Shown one piece after another: positions 57,708 to 64,000 of a stretch of 64,000 bases of DNA. A model generated the notes under the pieces. It ran no database searches. It worked only from the letters and a program-made list of their open reading frames with translations, and was not told the DNA's origin. The number at the start of each line of letters is the position of its first letter. Within the stretch, counting starts at the first letter, position 1. Source of the DNA: an uncultured Saprospiraceae bacterium (GTDB taxonomy: Bacteria > Bacteroidota > Bacteroidia > Chitinophagales > Saprospiraceae); the NCBI GenBank assembly GCA_938045585.1, contig CALIAU010000002.1, forward strand, positions 1 to 64,000. The letters run 5' to 3'. Both the position numbers and the translations under genes were made by a program.

Positions 57708-60700
57708 TTATTCGATTTTAATTTTTTCTACTTCCTTAAATAATACTGGAGGAATTTTTTCTACTCTGTCTTGATAATTTTTCCAATCGGATTCAAAAAA
57801 CGTATTTACACCATTAATAATTTCAGTTGCTTTTGTGTGGAAATTATTGAGTTGAATTTGGGTATTAGGTGTTGGACCATCATAGCTAGAACGCAGATAA
57901 TTTCTGGTAGGCCACATCATTGCACTCAGGGTACTTGGATTTCTTTGAATACCCTTTCTTCCTTCTGGATCGTTAAACAAATTCATCAGACTATCAATCT
58001 GCGCCATTTGATCTTTACCTAAATTTTTGATTTCCATCTTGATAGAATCTTCCTGATTTACCATCATCTTATCTACTAAACTTATAGTTTTCTTAGCTTC
58101 TTTTAGTTGATTGAAAGATTTGGTTACGGCATCTACTTTTTTATTAAAGTTCTTCTGAGATTCCGCCAATTGAGCAAATCCTCCAGGCCTGATTGTCAAA
58201 CGAGGATCTGGTTTTACGTGCACAAAGGATGAGTCCTTCTTGTCTCCACTTACGAGGACAACTTTGTATTTACCTGGCACAGTGCCCACGCCACCCGGTT
58301 CTCTGTCAGACCATCTTCCTCCTTCTGATCTGGATGGAGTTTTCACACCTTTCTGATCTAGTCCCCAGTAGACAGTATTATAGCCATCTTTGAGTTCAGG
58401 CTGAAGAGTTCGAATAGTATCACCAGCCGAATCAATGACATACATTTTTGCTTTACCGCCCTTTTTCTTTCCTTTTTTCTCCCCCATTTCTTTATTAGCA
58501 TCTTTGTCTTTTTTCTTGCTATCGTCTTTCTTCTTTCCTTTCATCTTGACTTTATCCTTTTTCTCACTTGGTTTTTTCCAAACAGGAATCAATGCAGCTA
58601 GAGATTTATTGTCCCCTTTGAACTCTGCTTGTGCTACAAAACGAATACCCTGATATGATCTACTCTCTGTAAGATAGCCATCTGTTTCAGAGAGAATTTT
58701 GAGGTCCTGATTCATTACGTTTCTTTCTCTGGACAGTGTACGTAAAGATTCTACATCGTCAAGAATCCAGAAAGCACGTCCGAAGGTGCCAATAATAAGA
58801 TCATCAAAGTCTGTATTGAAGGCAAAATCTCTTATTTGTACAGAAGGGAAACCCTTTCCCCATTTAGTCCAAGACTGACCGTGGTCTAATGAAAAATAAA
58901 GACCTACGTCTGTTCCCATAAATAGAAGATTTTCTTCTTCTGGATCTTGTAATACACTACAAATAAAACCATCAGTATTAGAGGCATTGGCAATTCTTCT
59001 GAAGCTTGCTCCATTGTCTTTTGAATGATATAAATAGGGAGTCCAATCATTCATTCTGTAGTTATTCACTACAACAAAAAGTTCTCCCTTATTAATTTTA
59101 GAAATATGAATTTGCGGAATCCAACCAAAGGCTGGTGCTCCTGGTAATTTGTTATATACATTCGTCCAATTCTGACCACCATCAGTTGTGTGTTGCAATT
59201 TTCCATCGTCTGTTCCTACCCATATATCTCCTTGTTTATGATAGCTGGGTCCTATCGCTAAAATCGTTGTATGATTTTCTGCAAAGGTTGCATCAATTGT
59301 AAGGCCTCCACTTTTATCCTGCTGTTGTTTCTTAATATCGTTTGTTGTTAAGTCAGGAGAAATTGTTTCCCAGCTTTCTCCGCAATCTTTCGAGTAGTGT
59401 ACAAATTGGCTTCCGAAGTAGGCACCACAATCATTAAAGGGATCCTGTGCTAGGGCTGCATTCCAATTATAGCGTAGACGCGTTGTGTCTGCTATGACAG
59501 GTTTGATAAATTTAGTGTAGCCCGTTTCTCTATCATAATATCCGATATTTCCACCCTGCGACATAGCATAGCCATACCTACTATCTTTAGGATGTGGAGA
59601 CACATCAAAGCCATCTCCAAAATACAGCTCTTGCCAGTCATGATTTGTGATTCCACCAGATTTTAGAGCAAAGCCTGGACCAACCCAAGAACCATTATCT
59701 TGCATTCCTCCATATACATTGTAGGGAAAATCGTGGTCCACATTGACATGATAGAATTGTCCTACGGGAAGGTTTGAAACGAAGCGCCATGTATCTCCCC
59801 CATCTCTTGAAATATTCATACCACCATCATTCCCATCTATCAGATAATTTGGGTCTGTGGGTGATTGCCAAAACGCATGATGATCTGGGTGTACTGAGTT
59901 ACCATAATCTGCAATTTGCTTAAATGATTTTCCACCATCCTCTGATCGTGATAAATAGGTGTATAGATTAAATAACCTGTTTTCATTCTGTGTATCTACG
60001 TAGAGCTCTGCGTAATAGAAGGGTCTGTTTCCAATATTTTTCTTGGAGATAAGATTCCATTTGTATCCTCCATCCGTGGATTTAAAGAGGGCATTTTCTT
60101 CTGCTTCGATAAGTGCGTAGACGATATTAGGTTTTGAGTGAGAAATTGCAATTCCCATTCTACCTAGATCACCTTTTGGCAGACCATCTTCATCCGTCAG
60201 CTTATCCCAATTTGTCCCACCATCGATAGTTCTATACATGGCTGAACCTTTGCCACCGGAAACAAAATCCCAGGGAGTTCTTCTAAAATCCCACATGGCT
60301 ACAAATATTTTATTTGGGTTGACAGGGTCCATGACCATATCCGCTACTCCCGTCCTTTGGTCTACATATAGAATTTTGTTCCAAGTTTTGCCACCATCTG
60401 TTGTCTTAAAAACACCACGGTGTTGTGTATCTCCCCAGGCAGGTCCGAGAGCCCCTGCATAGACAATATCAGAATCCTCTGAACTGATAAGAATTCTGTG
60501 GATTATTTTAGTTTGCTCTAAGCCCATCAGTTCCCAGTTCTTCCCTCCATCTAGGGTGCGATATATGCCCCCCCCAGAGTTGTGTGAGTTCCTGGGGTTT
60601 CCCTCGCCTGTTCCTACCCAGATCTCGTCCGGATTATTCTGATTAATCTTCAGCGAACCTATGGACTGTGTTGCTGCTTCATCAAAAAGAGGTTCCCAAG

Positions 60701-60923
60701 TTATGCCTCCATTTTCTGAGGACCATACCCCACCCGAAGCTGTTCCGATAAAGATTCTATCCTCATCGCTCAGGTCTACATCTATAGCCGTTACCCTTCC
60801 ACTCATCCCAGCTGGACCTATATTTCTAATTTTGATTTTTTCAAGGAGATCCTCGTGCATGTCTTGTGCAATCAAAAAAGATCCAAAACAAACAAGTGTG
60901 AGAACGACGAATAGCTTTTTCAT
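57708..60923 (-). CDS. VPS10/sortilin-like BNR-repeat exported protein
   Basis: The 1071-residue protein has a signal peptide (to about FLIAQ). A very large Asp-box beta-propeller pair follows (about 35-740), with many repeats of the form SxDGGxxW, for example SSENGGITW, TTDGGKTW, SEDGGKSF, SRDGGDTW and SLDHGQSW. A low-complexity Lys/Asp/Glu-rich insert at about 785-828 precedes a beta-rich and coiled-coil C-terminal part. No catalytic residue can be assigned. Relatives are annotated as glycosyl hydrolase or VPS10 proteins, but hydrolase activity is not shown by the sequence. It is probably periplasmic or surface. A good promoter lies upstream. Confidence 0.82.
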   Translation of the reverse strand: MKKLFVVLTLVCFGSFLIAQDMHEDLLEKIKIRNIGPAGMSGRVTAIDVDLSDEDRIFIGTASGGVWSSENGGITWEPLFDEAATQSIGSLKINQNNPDEIWVGTGEGNPRNSHNSGGGIYRTLDGGKNWELMGLEQTKIIHRILISSEDSDIVYAGALGPAWGDTQHRGVFKTTDGGKTWNKILYVDQRTGVADMVMDPVNPNKIFVAMWDFRRTPWDFVSGGKGSAMYRTIDGGTNWDKLTDEDGLPKGDLGRMGIAISHSKPNIVYALIEAEENALFKSTDGGYKWNLISKKNIGNRPFYYAELYVDTQNENRLFNLYTYLSRSEDGGKSFKQIADYGNSVHPDHHAFWQSPTDPNYLIDGNDGGMNISRDGGDTWRFVSNLPVGQFYHVNVDHDFPYNVYGGMQDNGSWVGPGFALKSGGITNHDWQELYFGDGFDVSPHPKDSRYGYAMSQGGNIGYYDRETGYTKFIKPVIADTTRLRYNWNAALAQDPFNDCGAYFGSQFVHYSKDCGESWETISPDLTTNDIKKQQQDKSGGLTIDATFAENHTTILAIGPSYHKQGDIWVGTDDGKLQHTTDGGQNWTNVYNKLPGAPAFGWIPQIHISKINKGELFVVVNNYRMNDWTPYLYHSKDNGASFRRIANASNTDGFICSVLQDPEEENLLFMGTDVGLYFSLDHGQSWTKWGKGFPSVQIRDFAFNTDFDDLIIGTFGRAFWILDDVESLRTLSRERNVMNQDLKILSETDGYLTESRSYQGIRFVAQAEFKGDNKSLAALIPVWKKPSEKKDKVKMKGKKKDDSKKKDKDANKEMGEKKGKKKGGKAKMYVIDSAGDTIRTLQPELKDGYNTVYWGLDQKGVKTPSRSEGGRWSDREPGGVGTVPGKYKVVLVSGDKKDSSFVHVKPDPRLTIRPGGFAQLAESQKNFNKKVDAVTKSFNQLKEAKKTISLVDKMMVNQEDSIKMEIKNLGKDQMAQIDSLMNLFNDPEGRKGIQRNPSTLSAMMWPTRNYLRSSYDGPTPNTQIQLNNFHTKATEIINGVNTFFESDWKNYQDRVEKIPPVLFKEVEKIKIE

Positions 60924-60984
60924 ATTTCTTTTTTAGTAGTAGGTAAAGTACCTGCGTCTCTAATTTATAAAAGGCATGTTAATA

Positions 60985-61016
60985 CAAACATATATTTCTT
61001 GGCTTTTTAGTCACAA
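60985..61016 (-). promoter_or_regulatory. Promoter of the VPS10-like gene
   Basis: On the minus strand TTG (61014-61016) is followed after 21 bases by TATGTTTG (60985-60992), a TTG / TAnnTTTG pair. It lies about 60 bases before the start codon. Confidence 0.6.
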
Positions 61017-61133
61017 TTCTGATTTTCAAGGATTTTATAGACTAAATATGTCTGCAGGATTGTTTTAATCAATAAAAACCAGCAGAATTCTACTTAGATA
61101 AGTAATTTTACTCTGAGCTAACTAAACAAAGAA

Positions 61134-64000
61134 ATGCGGGTCAGGAATCTTATAACACAAATCTCTATATTTTGTCTTTTCACATTTCATGGGACTGCTC
61201 AGCTTACGAATGGCCTTTTAGTCAACTATAATTTCAGTAATAATTATGAGGATAGTACTCCAAATAATTTTGATGGAACAGCCTTTGGCACTGCATTTAC
61301 TGAGGACAGATTTGGAAATGCAAATGCAGCCTTGTTTTTTGACGGAACAGATGACTTTGTAGAATTTCCAAACGATGATATTCTAAGGCCGCAATTTCCT
61401 TTTTCAGTTTCTTTATGGATAAATTCTGAATCCTTACATGATCCGAGTAATACTGCGGCATACGGAATATTTGATAATTGTTTTGTTCCAGACAACTACC
61501 ATGGCCCTTGGTTGAGCTTTGCCAATAATGCCAACAAATTACTAGATACAAGTTATGGAGATGGTTCAGGCTGTACAAGTGTAAGTTGCAGAAGAACAAC
61601 AACCGCAACATGCAGCTTGAGAGAAAACATTTGGATTCATATTGTAGCAGTTTGGGAATCTGAAACTTTAACTAAAATTTACATTAATTCAGAATTACAA
61701 CCGAGCACAACTAGTGGGACAGGCAGTTTAAACATGGCTTACATCGATGCCCCAGGAGTTTTAGGCAAATCGGATAGTAATAATGTACCAGGCACTTTAG
61801 AAAACCATTATCATGGAGCTATAGATGATTTTTATATGTGGAACAGAGTCCTGACTGAGGAAGAAATAGCAGAACTTTACGACTTTAATGCGGCTCCCAT
61901 CATTGAATTTACTGCAAGTACGGATTCCGTAACCTGTAATATTGAAGAAGTAGATCTTGTAATTTCCGCGAGTGAAACATATAGCTACACGCTTAATGGT
62001 AGTCCGATCAGTTTAAACAATTTACCAAAGTTGCCTGGCGGCAGCTATACGATTGAGGCTACTGACGGCACATGTAGTGCCACCCAAATATTGGAAGTGC
62101 CTTTTGACACTATCGTTCCAGTACTTGATATTACTATAGGAAATATAACTTGTAAAAATCCAGCTGCAGAATTGTCAGCTTCTTTTCATCCTGAAATATT
62201 AAGTTATAATTGGTGGAGTGTGAATGGTTCTTTAATTGCACAGGGAGAGGATGCGACCATAGATGAAGTTGGTAATTACTTCTTAATTGCAGTCGCAGAC
62301 AATGGATGTACTCAGACCTATGAATTTGAAGTTGTGGAAGACTTAGAAGAGCCTATTTTTGATGTAAGTGCAACCGAGATTACTTGTACTGATCTCGCTC
62401 TAGTGGAAGCAACAAAAACAAATCCTGACTATGTAATTTCTTGGAATTTTGCTGGACAGGAGGTTTCTGACGCTTTTAGTTTTACTACTGATCAGGCAGG
62501 CAGTTATGTTGCTACTGTTACGGATACAGTGAATGGTTGCAGTGATGCTTTGCCTATTGAAGTAATGGGTAATATTGTGCCTATAACAGGAGTAGATTTT
62601 GACTTAATCCAGGACTGCGGTGACACCCAAGCATTGTTCAATTTCAATTTTGCAATAGGTGGTGTAGGTCCATACACTCTCAGCTCCACTGCTGTAGAGA
62701 TGCAGGGAGATCAGTTTTTTAATTTCGGAGAAAACAGCATTACAATTGTGGACAGTCAGGGTTGTGCTTATGACAGTGTTTTTATGGTTGAACAAATAGC
62801 TGGAATAACATCATTCTCTTATCAAATTGAGGAGGACTGTGACAAGCTATTAAGCAAAGTAGAAAACATTTCAATTCTTGGAGGAACAGCAGACTTTAAT
62901 ATACAACACAGTGGTACAGAAATAGACGGTGAGATATTTTTTGAAGAAGGAAGTCAATGGATAGCTGTAGTAGATGCAAATGGTTGCACGGTAGTAGATA
63001 GCTTGACTATTAACCCAGTTACACAGGTGGGTTTTTTAGAATTTACTTGGGAAGGAGAATGTGATGGGGACGCACTCTTTCTAACTGGCGTATTTGATAC
63101 GGTTAACCAAAATATGCCTTGGTATAATGATACTTCTGGCGAGCCTTTTTCTATGCAAAATATTTTACCTATCCGATTTGAGGCTGGGGAACATTTTCTA
63201 AGTGTGCGCAGTTTTGAAGGCCAATGTGACTATGATACAACATTTACCGTTACACCTCTGATGGGCATTAGTGCGGTAGAATTTAATTTAAATCAGGGCT
63301 GTGCTTCAGGTCAGGCTGAGCTTTCCATTGATAATATTATAGGAGGCACCGCACCTTATACAGTAGAGGCAGGCACAGGTGTACAAATAGACGATCTATA
63401 TTTATTTGATTCAGGCATACACACGGTAAATGTTGTGGATGCAAACGGCTGTTCTTTTGCATTTGATATTGATGTGAGTCCGGCCACTGCAATTAGTTTA
63501 ATGGATATTCCAGATATGATGATAGAGTGGCCTGAAGAAGTGTTCCTAGATATTGTTACAAACAGAGACACCAATCAAATTTCTAGTATTAGTTGGTCTG
63601 GATATAGTGGGTTGTCTTGTATCGATTGTTATAATACTTCATTGACTCCAGATGCAGATGTACTGATACGTTATTCTATTGAAGATATCTTTGGTTGTAC
63701 AATAGAGCAAGAAGTATTGATACGCGTTAATAAAAGCATAGACATTTTTACGCCAAATATTTTTTCTCCAAACAATGATGGTCAAAATGACTTTTTTAAT
63801 GTCTTTGTAAATCCAGAAATTTTACAACGTGTAGATGCTCTTCTCATTTATGATAGATGGGGGAATCTAGTCCATGATGGAGGCAACAATATTGATCTGG
63901 CCAATTATGAGGGTTGGGATGGAACAATGAACAATACAGATGTCGCTGCTGGTGTGTATGTATATTATTATGAAGCTGTTCTCATAAACAACGAGACAGT
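61134..64000 (+). CDS. Large LamG/CHU_C surface protein, 3' end beyond the window
   Basis: The frame is open from the ATG at 61134 to the window end (955 complete codons). A signal peptide runs to about GTAQL. A LamG/concanavalin-like jellyroll follows (about 25-255: FDGTDDFVEFPNDD, DDFYMWNRVLTEEEIAELYD). Then come about eight Ig-like/SprB-type beta modules, each with a Cys pair and phrases such as ITCKNPAAEL, VADNGCTQTYEF, VVDANGCTVVD and NVVDANGCSFAF. At about 880 the text FTPNIFSPNNDGQNDFFNVF, then LLIYDRWGNLV and AAGVYVYYYEA, marks a gliding-motility C-terminal (CHU_C) type B sorting domain. It is a likely type IX client adhesin. Only some tens of residues should be missing. Confidence 0.85.
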   Translation, partial: MRVRNLITQISIFCLFTFHGTAQLTNGLLVNYNFSNNYEDSTPNNFDGTAFGTAFTEDRFGNANAALFFDGTDDFVEFPNDDILRPQFPFSVSLWINSESLHDPSNTAAYGIFDNCFVPDNYHGPWLSFANNANKLLDTSYGDGSGCTSVSCRRTTTATCSLRENIWIHIVAVWESETLTKIYINSELQPSTTSGTGSLNMAYIDAPGVLGKSDSNNVPGTLENHYHGAIDDFYMWNRVLTEEEIAELYDFNAAPIIEFTASTDSVTCNIEEVDLVISASETYSYTLNGSPISLNNLPKLPGGSYTIEATDGTCSATQILEVPFDTIVPVLDITIGNITCKNPAAELSASFHPEILSYNWWSVNGSLIAQGEDATIDEVGNYFLIAVADNGCTQTYEFEVVEDLEEPIFDVSATEITCTDLALVEATKTNPDYVISWNFAGQEVSDAFSFTTDQAGSYVATVTDTVNGCSDALPIEVMGNIVPITGVDFDLIQDCGDTQALFNFNFAIGGVGPYTLSSTAVEMQGDQFFNFGENSITIVDSQGCAYDSVFMVEQIAGITSFSYQIEEDCDKLLSKVENISILGGTADFNIQHSGTEIDGEIFFEEGSQWIAVVDANGCTVVDSLTINPVTQVGFLEFTWEGECDGDALFLTGVFDTVNQNMPWYNDTSGEPFSMQNILPIRFEAGEHFLSVRSFEGQCDYDTTFTVTPLMGISAVEFNLNQGCASGQAELSIDNIIGGTAPYTVEAGTGVQIDDLYLFDSGIHTVNVVDANGCSFAFDIDVSPATAISLMDIPDMMIEWPEEVFLDIVTNRDTNQISSISWSGYSGLSCIDCYNTSLTPDADVLIRYSIEDIFGCTIEQEVLIRVNKSIDIFTPNIFSPNNDGQNDFFNVFVNPEILQRVDALLIYDRWGNLVHDGGNNIDLANYEGWDGTMNNTDVAAGVYVYYYEAVLINNET

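Noticed and set aside
58435-58653. A very hydrophobic Phe/Leu-rich plus-strand frame opposite the Lys-rich insert
   Set aside because: It is the reverse complement of Lys codons (AAA/AAG read as TTT/CTT) and so is a composition artefact, not a membrane protein.
61244-61611. Minus-strand frames opposite the LamG region
   Set aside because: The plus-strand frame is continuous with a signal peptide and recognised domains; the antisense frames have none.

Overview
The window is a 64 kb chromosomal segment of an AT-rich member of the Bacteroidota. The evidence is the complete type IX secretion/gliding gene set in the middle (gldJ, a PorP/SprF-like gene, porU, porV), C-terminal secretion-sorting domains on exported proteins, TAnnTTTG-type -7 promoter boxes, A-rich leaders instead of clear Shine-Dalgarno sites, and a ribosomal-protein gene order typical of the phylum. 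The style of the exported proteins (CHU_C-tailed giant protein, VPS10-like protein, ASPIC/UnbV protein, choice-of-anchor-B protein) fits a gliding marine lineage such as Saprospiria. That class-level placement is inference.

Layout. 1-4 kb: the start of an exported protein, an LVIVD/choice-of-anchor-B protein, and an outer-membrane porin. 4-11 kb: a LOG-type nucleotide hydrolase, an NtrC-type regulator without a recognisable DNA-binding domain, an operon recR - glycosyltransferase - M20 amidohydrolase, and the pyruvate dehydrogenase E2 gene. 11-23 kb: an OmpA-family protein with a structured mRNA leader, a degenerate arginase-fold protein, murF, and the type IX secretion block, with gldJ and porP/sprF on the minus strand and porU and porV divergently on the plus strand. 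23-34 kb: RNase P RNA, a large NtrY-like sensor kinase, carotenoid hydroxylase crtZ, the carA-eno-ftsB-sucD run, and an ASPIC/UnbV lipoprotein. 34-52 kb: one uninterrupted minus-strand superoperon, rpsL-rpsG-fusA-rpsJ through rpoA-rplQ (str, S10, spc and alpha fused, with secY, map and infA inside, and no tuf). 52-64 kb: a GNAT acetyltransferase, an intergenic repeat, a polyprenyl synthase, a YtcJ-type amidohydrolase, an M57 metalloprotease, a YdeI/VPS10-like gene pair, and the first 956 codons of a LamG/CHU_C surface protein that runs off the end.

How the genes fit together. PorU and PorV are the sortase and shuttle of the type IX attachment complex, and GldJ belongs to the gliding/secretion machinery. 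The first exported protein (555-1955) and the last one (61134 on) carry type A and type B sorting domains and are plausible clients. CrtZ and the polyprenyl synthase belong to isoprenoid/carotenoid metabolism. SucD, Eno and PdhC are central carbon enzymes.

Least-explained material: two copies of a 119-base intergenic repeat with conserved ends (29032-29150 and 53076-53194), a possible small RNA at about 52.95-53.05 kb, the regulator lacking its helix-turn-helix, an arginase-fold protein without metal ligands beside murF, an RGG-repeat tail on ribosomal protein S3, and near-identical Ala-rich tails ending QEEE on L17 and L15. No insertion sequence, CRISPR array, prophage or tRNA was seen.
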